Source: an uncultured Treponema sp.
Lineage (GTDB): Bacteria > Spirochaetota > Spirochaetia > Treponematales > Treponemataceae
Reading direction: 5' to 3'
Assembly (NCBI GenBank): GCA_905236465.1
Contig: CAJOQA010000020.1
Location: 1 to 31,707, forward strand
DNA: 31,707 nucleotides
Under the pieces are notes generated by a model, which was not told the DNA's origin, made no database searches, and worked only from the letters and a program-made list of their open reading frames with translations. Position 1 is the stretch's first letter, and each line of letters opens with the position of its first letter. A program made the translations under genes and the position numbers. Of the stretch, positions 20,682-28,634 are shown piece after piece.

Positions 20682-23600
20682 ATGAATAAGAGATTTTTTA
20701 CTTTTTTATCTTTATGTTTTCTTTCTATTATATACCTATTTGCGAAGCCTGAGCTGGTTGTGCAGGATTGGCATGATGGCGGTCCATCTGTTATAGAGTA
20801 CAGTAGTGATGGGCGTTTTTTGATGACTGCTGGATCTAATGATATAAAAGTTTGGGATGTGGAATCCGGCATGTTGCTTAAGACCTTTTCCCAAAGCGCT
20901 GCTCACTGTGAAAGGGCGCACTTCTATCAGGGGAGTAAATATCTTTTAATTCCTTTTGAGGAAAAATCTCCCTGTCTTTATGAAATTGCAAGTGGCAACC
21001 TAAAGCCCCTTGATTCTATTAAAAGTAGTATTTTTGCACTTTCTGCAGATGAAAATTATCTAGCTTCTTATGTTGTTTCACTCGGAAAAAGAAGTCTTGA
21101 AATTTATGGGGGCTCCTCTTTTAATAAGCTAAAGTCCTTGGATCTTGTAGCTTATGTATCTAATTTAGTTTTTAGCAGAAATTCTAAGGTGCTTGCCGCA
21201 ATCAGTTCAGATACTGGTAAGCGGATACTTGCTTGGTATTTAAATGACGATTATAGGCAAGAGTCTATTGTTTTTGAAAGGAAAATAAGGACCTTCGATC
21301 TTTCTCCTGATGGAAGGTTTCTTATTGTCTCTTTTTGGGACAAAAATTCTGAAATCATAGTTTATGATCTTTTGGAAAAGAAACAGATAACTTCTTTTGC
21401 TAGTTTTGGAACCTATTCTGGAAAAGTTTTATTTTCTCAGGATGGTAACCTTATTTTTGACATGGGATCTGACGGCTTTGCCATACGAACATTCCCTGAC
21501 TGTAAGATACAAGAGTCAGTAAATGATTACATGAAAGATTCCGCAGCATTTTCCCCTGACGGAAAGACCCTTGCGATTCTTTTCTATAAAAAAATACAGA
21601 TGTTTGATGTGGCAAGCGGAAAACTAAAAGGAGAGATAACTTCTACACCAGACTATTATAAAGTTCAATATGACCCTTCAAGAGACTACATTTGGATCTT
21701 AAAGTCTGACGGTGGAGTAATCCTTTTAAACAGTGCCTTGGAAAAACAGGACTTGCCGGAAGCTTTACAAGACATACCTAAAAAAGATCCGTTCTGCATA
21801 AGCGGGGGCCTTTATTATCAGCGGTTTGACAATGAGACTAAGCACTGGCTCCTTTTCCGCTATGATGTTAAGGAACAACAGGCTATGGGAATTGTTGGAT
21901 TTGATTTTCCTATGAATAGTTTTACTTCAACTAAGGATGGTAAGCTTATAGCCTTCAAGGCTAATATTGATGGCTATGATCGATTTGTTCTATATGATGT
22001 AACTGTGGAAAAAGGACTTCTTTATATAGAGGATGCCACAGGTTGTAGCAATTATTTTCTAAGTCCCAATGGTAAGTATTTGTCATATAGAAATGCTGAG
22101 GACAACAATGCCCTTTTTATATTTGAGGGAAAAGTGTCCATCACTAATCTTGGTGAATCCACGGGTACAATGGAATCCTGTCCCTTCTCTTATGATGATA
22201 AATATTTTGCAGCACTTTCATCTTCAAAGGTTCTTATAGCTGATATGGATTCCGTGCAGGAAAAGTTTTCTGACGAAGGCTATAATGCTGTGTGTTTTTC
22301 ATACGATAGTCGGTTCGCCTGCATCGATAAATATAGGGAACCCTGGATTTACGATTTGCAGGCAAATAAGTATGTACGACGGCTAAAAAGCAGCTCTACT
22401 ATAGAGAACATGTTCTTTAGCAAAGATGGTAAGAAAATCTTTATTCACGACTATGGGAACAGGCTTTGCTGCTATTCAACTGAAAGCGGAGACCTGCTTG
22501 CTACCTGGTTCTGCGATAAAGACAGAAACTTCATAACATACACCCCCGATGGAACCTATTCTGTGAGCGGAAAAAATGCAGAAAAGTTTGTCCACTATGT
22601 TGATGGAACAAAACTTGTTGCAAATGCAGATGTAAGTAAGCAAACTGCTACCAAACAAACCGTAACCAAACAAACTGCCACTAAGCAAACTTCTTCTAAC
22701 CAAAGCCAAACGAATGTTTCTCTTTTAAAGAACCCCTTGCCTTCAAATGTCCGCGTCGCAATGGACAGCCGTGTCCGCCGCGTACCAAATGAAATTCAAG
22801 AAAAGGTCTTTTTGGAGCCAAAAGAGACCTTGCCCCAACTAGTCGCTGTCTTGACTTCCGGTTTAACAGACACAAGGGCTAAGGTAAAAGTCATTCACGA
22901 CTGGATATGTGATAATATTGCATACGACACGGAAGTTTTTGATCATCCTGAAATTTCCTATAAGCAGTACTACTATGATGTTTTGCAGAAAAAAGCCGGA
23001 ATATGTTCAGGCTATGCAAACCTCTTTAATGCCATGTGCTTTTATGCAAAAATAGAATCTGAATTTGTTCAGGGCTGGTCTAAAGGTTGGGGATACCCTG
23101 GTTACTTAAAGGAAAATCCTGACCACGCATGGAATGTGGTTAAGTTAGGAAATACAAATCTTCTCGTTGATTGCACTTGGGATGCAGGTTATGTTGACTA
23201 TAAGACTTTTGTTAAGCATTATTCTACAGAGTGGTTCTTAAAGCCAGGAATACAGTTTATATATTCTCACCTGCCTGTAAAAGAAGAAGATCAGTTCCTG
23301 CCTAAAAATCAGATAAGAAGCCCCGAACTTTTTGTAGCAGAGCCTTATGTTACTGGTCGCTTTTGGGACTGGGGCTTTTCCTTTACAAAGGAGCAGCCAC
23401 TTTACACTAATGAGGTAACAGACAGCCTTTATGCAAAGGATGGAAGCCTTAAAAAAGAAGCCGGATATTCATTTGCCCTTAACCTGTCAAATGCAAAGAT
23501 TCTGGTCCGCGCTGATGTCAATGCAACTGATGGAGCTGCGATATTGCAGTCTGCCTGGGCAGATAGAAATGCCGGCCTTGTCCGTATTGCCTGCGATGTT

Positions 23601-24248
23601 CCCGATAGTCAGAAGTATAAGCTTTATGTTTCTGCAAGGATTGACGGGGAAACAATATTGCCCGATCACTTAGGAGTCTATCATTTTGAGAATAATATAA
23701 TTCCCGCATTGGAAGCCTTGTTGGCGGAAGAAAAAATCAAGGCTGAAGAATATGACTTGTTCAAGGCCTCCTATTACAAGGTTGAGGAAAACGGATACTA
23801 TTACCTGAAGGAAGACCTTTTTGACATAAAGCGTAACGCCACTGTCAACAAGCTTTTAAAAGAAGGAGATTTTAATACAAAACTCTTTTTAGATGTTCTG
23901 CACGTGGAATTGAAGGCTGCTGATGATTATAAGGGTTATGGGGCAGTAGGCAACCGCTTCCCCAAAAAGTATGATAATAGCCACAGCTTGAAAAATACCC
24001 GCCTGGTAGAGCCAAGGACTGGTATTTTGCAAAAGGGAAAGACCTATACTTTCCGCATACAGAGCGGAGACTATTCTACTTTTGCCTTCTGGGAAAACGA
24101 CCAGCCGGTAAAATTCAAGCGGAACTCAAAAAGTGGCTTCTATGAGCTTGAGTACACAGTCCCTTCTGATGTGACGCTGCTAAACCTCTATGCTTCAGGG
24201 GATGCAAAAAGTTATCAGGGGCTGTGGGCCTATAATCTTGCAGACTAA
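20682..24248 (+). CDS. Exported beta-propeller/transglutaminase-like fusion protein
   Basis: A 1188-residue protein with a signal peptide of about 20 residues (ending LFAKP). Residues about 25-640 carry repeated WD40/propeller-like units such as VIEYSSDGRFLMTAGSND and FDLSPDGRFLIVSF. A low-complexity linker of KQT[A/V]T repeats (653-678) follows. A transglutaminase-like cysteine protease fold spans about 715-850, with Cys775 (GICSGYANLF), His815 (DHAWNVV) and Asp830 (LVDCTWDAG), so the full triad is present. The C-terminal 330 residues are beta-rich and resemble domains found after kyphoscoliosis-type transglutaminases. It probably acts in the periplasm or at the surface on a protein or peptide substrate. 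The target is unknown. Confidence 0.8.
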   Translation: MNKRFFTFLSLCFLSIIYLFAKPELVVQDWHDGGPSVIEYSSDGRFLMTAGSNDIKVWDVESGMLLKTFSQSAAHCERAHFYQGSKYLLIPFEEKSPCLYEIASGNLKPLDSIKSSIFALSADENYLASYVVSLGKRSLEIYGGSSFNKLKSLDLVAYVSNLVFSRNSKVLAAISSDTGKRILAWYLNDDYRQESIVFERKIRTFDLSPDGRFLIVSFWDKNSEIIVYDLLEKKQITSFASFGTYSGKVLFSQDGNLIFDMGSDGFAIRTFPDCKIQESVNDYMKDSAAFSPDGKTLAILFYKKIQMFDVASGKLKGEITSTPDYYKVQYDPSRDYIWILKSDGGVILLNSALEKQDLPEALQDIPKKDPFCISGGLYYQRFDNETKHWLLFRYDVKEQQAMGIVGFDFPMNSFTSTKDGKLIAFKANIDGYDRFVLYDVTVEKGLLYIEDATGCSNYFLSPNGKYLSYRNAEDNNALFIFEGKVSITNLGESTGTMESCPFSYDDKYFAALSSSKVLIADMDSVQEKFSDEGYNAVCFSYDSRFACIDKYREPWIYDLQANKYVRRLKSSSTIENMFFSKDGKKIFIHDYGNRLCCYSTESGDLLATWFCDKDRNFITYTPDGTYSVSGKNAEKFVHYVDGTKLVANADVSKQTATKQTVTKQTATKQTSSNQSQTNVSLLKNPLPSNVRVAMDSRVRRVPNEIQEKVFLEPKETLPQLVAVLTSGLTDTRAKVKVIHDWICDNIAYDTEVFDHPEISYKQYYYDVLQKKAGICSGYANLFNAMCFYAKIESEFVQGWSKGWGYPGYLKENPDHAWNVVKLGNTNLLVDCTWDAGYVDYKTFVKHYSTEWFLKPGIQFIYSHLPVKEEDQFLPKNQIRSPELFVAEPYVTGRFWDWGFSFTKEQPLYTNEVTDSLYAKDGSLKKEAGYSFALNLSNAKILVRADVNATDGAAILQSAWADRNAGLVRIACDVPDSQKYKLYVSARIDGETILPDHLGVYHFENNIIPALEALLAEEKIKAEEYDLFKASYYKVEENGYYYLKEDLFDIKRNATVNKLLKEGDFNTKLFLDVLHVELKAADDYKGYGAVGNRFPKKYDNSHSLKNTRLVEPRTGILQKGKTYTFRIQSGDYSTFAFWENDQPVKFKRNSKSGFYELEYTVPSDVTLLNLYASGDAKSYQGLWAYNLAD
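22638..22715 (+). repeat. 15-bp coding tandem repeat (KQTxT linker)
   Basis: About four tandem 15-bp units of the form AAR-CAA-ACN-NNN-ACN encode KQTAT, KQTVT, KQTAT and KQTSS, then a decayed NQSQT. They join the propeller to the transglutaminase domain. Slippage would change linker length by five residues without a frameshift. Confidence 0.75.
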
Positions 24249-24266
24249 AAGAAAACTTGCTACAAT
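24238..24266 (+). promoter_or_regulatory. Leaderless promoter of apeB
   Basis: TTGCAG (24238-24243), a 17-bp spacer and TACAAT (24261-24266) end 6 nt before the ATG at 24273. The -35 overlaps the last codons and stop of the upstream gene. No RBS is present, so the transcript probably starts at the ATG. Confidence 0.6.
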
Positions 24267-24272
24267 GACCGC

Positions 24273-25610
24273 ATGAAAGTAACTGAAAAAAATAAAGAGG
24301 CCATGAGGATGTTGGACTTTATTCAAAAGTCACCAAGCCCCTTTCATGCGGTCGCCAATATTGAAAAAGAACTTGAAGCAAAGGGCTTTATCCGCCTGCA
24401 GGAAAATAAAAAATGGCAGTTGGCTTTGGGGGGAAAGTTTTTTGTCACTAGAAATTCTTCTGCCATAATAGCTTTTACTCTTCCTAAGAGCGGAGTAGAA
24501 TCTTTTAACATCTGCGCAAGCCATTGCGATTCCCCCTCCTTTAAAATAAAGGAAAACCCCGTTCTCTCTTCTGCTTCCTGCCTTAAGCTGAATGTAGAAC
24601 CGTATGGGGGAATGCTTTGTGCCCCCTGGTTTGACCGCCCCTTGTCATTTGCGGGAAGGGTTATTTATAAAGATGCAAAAAGCAATTCCCCAGATGAATC
24701 AGATGAAACAATCAGATTGAAGCAAAAGCTGATCGATGTGGATAGGGATTTACTTATGATCCCAAGCCTTGCCATACACATGAATAGGGAAGCGAATTCT
24801 GGGTACACGTACAATGCCGCGCGAGACATGGTTCCCTTGCTAGCTTTTCAAGAGGATAAAAATCAGGATTCAAATTTAATTTTTAAAAAGCTGATTGCCT
24901 CTTACGCGGATATTGAGGAGTCTGCTCTAGTCAGCGCGGATTTGTTCTTGTACTGCCGGTCACAGCCTACTTTTTGGGGACTGGATAACGAGTTTATTTC
25001 CTCTGCAAAACTGGATGACCTTGAATGTGTTTGGACTAGCCTTGAAGCTTTTTTGTCTTCAGATGCAAAAGTTACATCGGTATTTGCGGTTTTTGACAAC
25101 GAGGAAGTTGGCAGCAGGACTAGACAGGGGGCTGAGTCAACTTTTCTTGCAGATACCCTTGAGCGGATAAGTCTGGCCCTTAATCTTTCTGAAGAAGAAC
25201 ATAAAATCTGCCTCTCAAAATCTTTTATGGTCAGCGCGGACAATGCCCATGCGGTGCATCCAAATTATGAAGGGGAGTCTGACCCAGTGAACAAGCCTCT
25301 TGTGAATAAGGGACCTGTCATAAAATTTAATGCCGAGCAGCGCTATACAAGTGATTCGCTTTCTGCTGCGGTCTTTAAGGAAGTCTGTAAAAAGGCAGGT
25401 GTTCCCTTCCAGATTTTTACCAACCGGTCAGATAAGAGGGGAGGCTCTACCTTGGGAAACATCTCAGGAACTAAGGTTTCTATAGCCTCCGTAGACATTG
25501 GTCTTGCCCAGTGGGCAATGCATTCCCCCTACGAATCCGCAGGGGCTCTTGACCTGGAGCTGATGGTTCGGGCCTTGAAGGAGTTCTACAGTAGTAGGCT
25601 TGACTTTTAA
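24273..25610 (+). CDS. apeB: M18-family aminopeptidase
   Basis: A 445-residue zinc aminopeptidase of family M18 (aspartyl aminopeptidase type). It opens with FIQKSPSPFHAVANIEKEL. Metal and catalytic positions are recognisable: ASHCDSPSF (His), GLDNEFISSAKLDDL (Asp), VFDNEEVGS (Glu pair), SADNAHAVHPNY (Asp) and the late AMHSPYES (His). It is expected to be a cytoplasmic dodecamer that removes N-terminal, preferably acidic, residues in peptide turnover. It matches the 'aminopeptidase 2' ApeB subgroup. The gene has its own promoter within the end of the upstream gene and converges, 5 nt apart, on the CDF remnant. Confidence 0.93.
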   Translation: MKVTEKNKEAMRMLDFIQKSPSPFHAVANIEKELEAKGFIRLQENKKWQLALGGKFFVTRNSSAIIAFTLPKSGVESFNICASHCDSPSFKIKENPVLSSASCLKLNVEPYGGMLCAPWFDRPLSFAGRVIYKDAKSNSPDESDETIRLKQKLIDVDRDLLMIPSLAIHMNREANSGYTYNAARDMVPLLAFQEDKNQDSNLIFKKLIASYADIEESALVSADLFLYCRSQPTFWGLDNEFISSAKLDDLECVWTSLEAFLSSDAKVTSVFAVFDNEEVGSRTRQGAESTFLADTLERISLALNLSEEEHKICLSKSFMVSADNAHAVHPNYEGESDPVNKPLVNKGPVIKFNAEQRYTSDSLSAAVFKEVCKKAGVPFQIFTNRSDKRGGSTLGNISGTKVSIASVDIGLAQWAMHSPYESAGALDLELMVRALKEFYSSRLDF

Positions 25611-25615
25611 AGTCC

Positions 25616-26511
25616 CTATTCTGATATGTCCACGTCAGGTTGTACGCATATTGTAAAGTCAGGGTAGAGCTTTTTCACCAAAGCACAGGCTTCGTCTACT
25701 GCCTGATTTCTGTCGCAGTCAAATGAAAGGACTAGGTCAAATGTGATTGTCTTTGATTGAAGGTCTGCATAGAAACCGTGTAGCTGCAGGGCATAATCCT
25801 TTGCAAGGACAGCTTCCTTTACAGCCCTGTACATTCGTGCTACTTCGCTGTCCCCTGTATTGCGTGAATAAATTCCTATTCCTGTTAAGATGATGCCGTG
25901 CTTTTTCTGTACGCTGACCATAAGGCGGCGTTGCAGGGCATCTATTTCAGGGGCTGTCATCTGGTCGCTTACTTCCACGTGAATAGTGGCAAAATCCTTT
26001 TCCGGCCCGAAGTTAAAGAGGTAGAGGTCGTAGGCTCCAAGAACATCCGCATCTTCGCAGACAGTAGCCTTTATGTCCTTTGCTAGCTGAGAGTCAGTCC
26101 TTTTGCCCAGTATGTCATTCAGGGTTTCAAAAATCATCTCTAGTCCGGATTTTATTATGAAAAGTGAAATTACCACACCCACATAAGATTCCAGACTGAA
26201 TCCGGTAAGGATGAAGATTATGGCGCTTGCCAGAACAGATGCTGAAAGGATTGCGTCAAAAGAGGCGTCTTCCCCCGAAGCGACAAGGGCTGCTTTTTGT
26301 TTGGAGCCTTGAGGGCAAGTTTTGTCCCTACTATGGTGATTACAGAGGAGAGGGCATCGCTTAAGTTGTTGACGGCATCAAGGATTACCGCGATTGAAGA
26401 TGATGCGATTCCGACAAAGGCCTTAAAGGAGGCCAATACTATGTTTGCAAGTATGCCGGTAAGGCTTGTGTGTATGATTATCTTTTCCCTGTCAATAGCT
26501 TTTTCTTCCAT
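25616..26511 (-). pseudogene. Cation diffusion facilitator transporter, internally deleted
   Basis: A CDF-family metal transporter broken in the middle. The N-terminal piece (from ATG 26511) has IAVILDAVNNLSDALSS with the usual Asp pair of the first metal site and reads to LALKAPNKK. A frame change at about 26291-26302 then leads to AALVASGEDASFDAILS, a membrane helix and a full cytoplasmic domain, VHVEVSD-like and ending at 25616. CDF proteins of this type have about 90 residues (the rest of helices 2-4) between those points, so a deletion as well as a frame shift is implied. The total is about 296 codons against 380-400. It follows mtnN by 12 nt. A C-terminal fragment of 188 residues could start at 26182. 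Confidence 0.8.
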
Positions 26512-26523
26512 TGCTTTTCCCTT

Positions 26524-27249
26524 CTAGATTTTTGCTACCATTCCGCGGACTAAGGCTGCGCTTAGGTTTGCGGCTGCTTCTTCATTAAAGCTGTATGTGC
26601 TTTCACCTGAGTCATCAGCCATATCGCTCATGCACCTAATGATTATGAAGGGGGTCTTGTTCAGGTAAGCCGCATGGGCTATTGCGGCCCCTTCCATCTC
26701 TACGCAGGCGGGGGCGCAGTTCTTTTTTATGCTTTCTTTTATTTCCTTTGAGCTGATAAATTGGTCACCGGAGGCAATCCTTCCGCATATAAGCTTATGT
26801 CCCTTGGCTTGTGCAAGGTCCTTGAAGGTCTTTTCAGCAGCTTCTATCATTGCCCTGTCTGCTAGGAAATCAGAACATTCCATCTGCGGAATCTGAGTGA
26901 CCTTGTAGCCGAAACCTGTGGCATCCATGTCGTGGTAGAGGGCATCGGTTGAGGCTACAAAGTCTAGTACCTTTAAGCCGGAAGCCATAGCTCCTGCAAT
27001 ACCCGTGTTGATTATGTGTGTGACAGAGAACTGAAGGATAAGACGCTGAGTACAGAGGGCGGCGTTTACTTTTCCAACTCCAGACTGAACTATGACTACA
27101 GGAACAGAATCAAGAAGTCCCTCCGTAAATTCAAGGTTGCCGGATTGTACGCTACAAACTTTTTCTTGACCTGGCAGAGGATTTAATAGTGCTTTAAGGC
27201 TTTTTACCTCTACCGCCATCGCCCCGATAATTCCGATTTTTTTCTGCAT
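26524..27249 (-). CDS. mtnN: MTA/SAH nucleosidase
   Basis: A 241-residue 5'-methylthioadenosine/S-adenosylhomocysteine nucleosidase that releases adenine from both compounds and so clears by-products of methylation, polyamine and quorum-signal chemistry. It opens IGIIGAMAVEVKSL with the family's early Glu, has NTGIAGAM in the phosphorylase fold, VEMEGAAIAH for ribose binding and RCMSDMADDS with the catalytic Asp. AAGGAG lies 9 nt before the ATG, behind a promoter. The CDF remnant follows in the same direction. Confidence 0.95.
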   Translation of the reverse strand: MQKKIGIIGAMAVEVKSLKALLNPLPGQEKVCSVQSGNLEFTEGLLDSVPVVIVQSGVGKVNAALCTQRLILQFSVTHIINTGIAGAMASGLKVLDFVASTDALYHDMDATGFGYKVTQIPQMECSDFLADRAMIEAAEKTFKDLAQAKGHKLICGRIASGDQFISSKEIKESIKKNCAPACVEMEGAAIAHAAYLNKTPFIIIRCMSDMADDSGESTYSFNEEAAANLSAALVRGMVAKI

Positions 27250-27268
27250 TTTAAATCACTCCTTGCGA

Positions 27269-27297
27269 AATATGGCAAAATCTGCAATTTTATTCAA
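27269..27297 (-). promoter_or_regulatory. Promoter of mtnN
   Basis: On the minus strand, TTGAAT (27297-27292), 17 bp and CATATT (27274-27269) lie upstream of the AAGGAG (27264-27259) and ATG of mtnN. The leader would be about 13 nt. It points away from the small RNA promoter 31 bp to its right. Confidence 0.5.
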
Positions 27298-27327
27298 AAA
27301 AAATACAAGTTTTATTTTAAAAATATA

Positions 27328-27356
27328 TTGACAGAATTTATTATAAGTTCTATATT
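27328..27356 (+). promoter_or_regulatory. Promoter of the candidate small RNA
   Basis: A consensus TTGACA (27328-27333), exactly 17 bp and TATATT (27351-27356) stand in an intergenic gap on the strand opposite to both flanking genes. The transcript would start near 27363 and meet a terminator about 65 nt later. Confidence 0.65.
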
Positions 27357-27362
27357 TTAAGT

Positions 27363-27427
27363 GCAAGAAAATTATGTTTCTTCAACGGGCCGTTGTTTCT
27401 CCTCCTTAAAGCGGCCCGTTATTTTTT
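27363..27427 (+). ncRNA. Candidate small RNA with anti-Shine-Dalgarno-like loop
   Basis: About 65 nt between a consensus promoter and an intrinsic terminator, with no + strand gene on either side. Stem 1 is AAGAAA/TTTCTT (27365-27370 with 27377-27382, 6-nt loop). Stem 2 is AACGGGCCG/CGGCCCGTT (27384-27392 with 27412-27420), extendable by two pairs, and is followed by ATTTTTT. Its loop shows TCTCCTCCTT (27398-27407), complementary to GGAGG and sharing CCTCCTT with the 3' end of 16S rRNA. It may act on mRNA ribosome binding sites. An 11-codon ORF (27374-27409) also fits inside it. No known family is recognised. Confidence 0.55.
27384..27427 (+). terminator. Intrinsic terminator of the candidate small RNA
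   Basis: A perfect 9-bp GC-rich stem (27384-27392 with 27412-27420) and a 19-nt gap are followed by A and six T (27421-27427) on the + strand. In the opposite direction no U-tract follows the stem, so it does not fit as a terminator of yhbY. Confidence 0.7.
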
Positions 27428-27432
27428 AGCAT

Positions 27433-27741
27433 TTAGGTTAGTTTGTTCAGCTTGATTTTTCTTTTTTCCTCGTCATCGCTTTCTTTGTAGAATGTTGCGA
27501 CGTTGCCTATAAGTCGCACAAGCGTAGAGTTTGTGGCATTGGCAATGTCAAGGGCTAGTTCTTTTTTTTCTTCCTTAAATTCATTGAATCTGACTTTTAC
27601 AAGTTCGTGGTCGTTAAGGCATTGGGCTACTTTTTGCTCCAAGGCTTGTGTTGCTCCTGACTGCCCGACTATGACAAGGGGCTTCAGTCTTTGTGCTAAA
27701 CGTTCAAGCCCCTTGCGCTGTTTACTAGTTAATTCTATCAT
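27433..27741 (-). CDS. yhbY: YhbY-family RNA-binding protein (CRM domain)
   Basis: A 102-residue single CRM domain. It opens LTSKQRKGLERLAQRLKPLV, has the GxxG loop region at VGQSGAT and ends with HELVKVRFNEF and RLIGNVATFYK. YhbY proteins bind pre-50S ribosomal particles and assist assembly. The ATG has no RBS; a promoter with TAAAAT ending 6 nt before it makes a leaderless message likely. Its promoter overlaps the 3' end of udp, so yhbY can be expressed both alone and after udp. Confidence 0.92.
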   Translation of the reverse strand: MIELTSKQRKGLERLAQRLKPLVIVGQSGATQALEQKVAQCLNDHELVKVRFNEFKEEKKELALDIANATNSTLVRLIGNVATFYKESDDEEKRKIKLNKLT

Positions 27742-27747
27742 GCAGAG

Positions 27748-27776
27748 ATTTTAGCAGTATTTGTCTTATTTTGCAA
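27748..27776 (-). promoter_or_regulatory. Leaderless promoter of yhbY
   Basis: On the minus strand, TTGCAA (27776-27771), 17 bp and TAAAAT (27753-27748) end 6 nt before the ATG at 27741. The -35 lies within the last codons of udp and the spacer covers its stop codon. Confidence 0.6.
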
Positions 27777-28548
27777 CCTTGTCTTTAGCAATAAGTATGC
27801 GAACTGCCTCTACTGCTGTTTTTATTGCGACCTCTGTATCATGGGCTACGGGGTTGTCTAGGCCCTTAGCCGCTCGCTCCTGGTTTGCCATTACAAGAAA
27901 GACTGAACCGCAGCGGACACGGAGGAACTGGCTTACAATAAAAAGAGCCGCGCTTTCCATTTCGCTTGCAAGACAGCCCATCCTAAGCCAAGCCTGCCAC
28001 TTGTTTTCAAGTTCGTAGCTGACTGGCTTTACCTCTGGAGAGTGCTGGCCGTAGAAGGAGTCTTTGCACTGGACGACTCCGGTGTGGTACTTTTGTCCTG
28101 ATTTTTTTGCGGCTTCTACTAGGGCATTTGTTATTTCTAAGTCCGCGACGGCAGGGTATTCGATAGGTGCGTATTCCTTGCTGGTGCCTTCCATGCGGAT
28201 TGCACCGGTAGCAACCACAAGGTCCCCTCCCTTTATGTTAAGGTCCATGCCTCCGCAGGTTCCAATCCTGACGAATGTGTCTGCCCCGCACTTTACCAGT
28301 TCCTCCATTGCAATGGAAGCTGATGGGCCCCCGATTCCTGTAGATGTGACGCTGACGGGTACTCCGTCAAGGCTCCCTGTATATGTTGTGTATTCCCTGT
28401 TGTCTGCAATCAGTTTTGCGTTATCAAAATAGGCCGCAATCTTGCTGCATCTTTTGGGATCCCCCGGCAGTATTACGTAGCGACCTACATCCCCTTTTCC
28501 ACACTGTATGTGGTACTGTTTGCTCTGGTCTTCTGAATAGTTTATCAT
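27766..28548 (-). CDS. udp: Uridine phosphorylase
   Basis: A 260-residue nucleoside phosphorylase of the PNP/UDP family, splitting uridine with phosphate into uracil and ribose-1-phosphate. It has the phosphate-binding VILPGDPKR near the start, VTSTGIGGPSASIAMEEL, RIGTCGGMDLNIKGGDLVVA, and EMESAALF for ribose binding. The RMEGTSKEYAPIEYPAVAD block follows the Udp rather than the DeoD pattern. Strong SD-like AAGGAAGG precedes the ATG behind a consensus promoter. With mtnN nearby it suggests local nucleoside salvage. Confidence 0.9.
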   Translation of the reverse strand: MINYSEDQSKQYHIQCGKGDVGRYVILPGDPKRCSKIAAYFDNAKLIADNREYTTYTGSLDGVPVSVTSTGIGGPSASIAMEELVKCGADTFVRIGTCGGMDLNIKGGDLVVATGAIRMEGTSKEYAPIEYPAVADLEITNALVEAAKKSGQKYHTGVVQCKDSFYGQHSPEVKPVSYELENKWQAWLRMGCLASEMESAALFIVSQFLRVRCGSVFLVMANQERAAKGLDNPVAHDTEVAIKTAVEAVRILIAKDKVAK

Positions 28549-28568
28549 GTTGAACCTTCCTTGCTTCC

Positions 28569-28597
28569 ATTTTAAAAGGGGATGGGAGCTTTGTCAA
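28569..28597 (-). promoter_or_regulatory. Promoter of udp
   Basis: On the minus strand, TTGACA (28597-28592), a 17-bp spacer and TAAAAT (28574-28569) form a near-consensus promoter. The leader would be about 14 nt and contain the AAGGAAGG ribosome site. Confidence 0.7.
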
Positions 28598-28606
28598 CAA
28601 GGGATT

Positions 28607-28634
28607 TGAGAGCGTAGAGCATAGAGCATAGAGT
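28607..28634. repeat. Heptamer tandem repeat
   Basis: Four head-to-tail 7-bp units (TGAGAGC, GTAGAGC, ATAGAGC, ATAGAGT) end directly at the stop codon of the YfhO-family gene. This is a short slippage-type repeat with no evident function. Confidence 0.6.

Noticed and set aside
27374..27409. 11-codon ORF inside the candidate small RNA, resembling an attenuator leader peptide
   Set aside because: No + strand gene lies downstream to be attenuated; both neighbours are on the minus strand. It is kept only as a possibility that the RNA also encodes a peptide.
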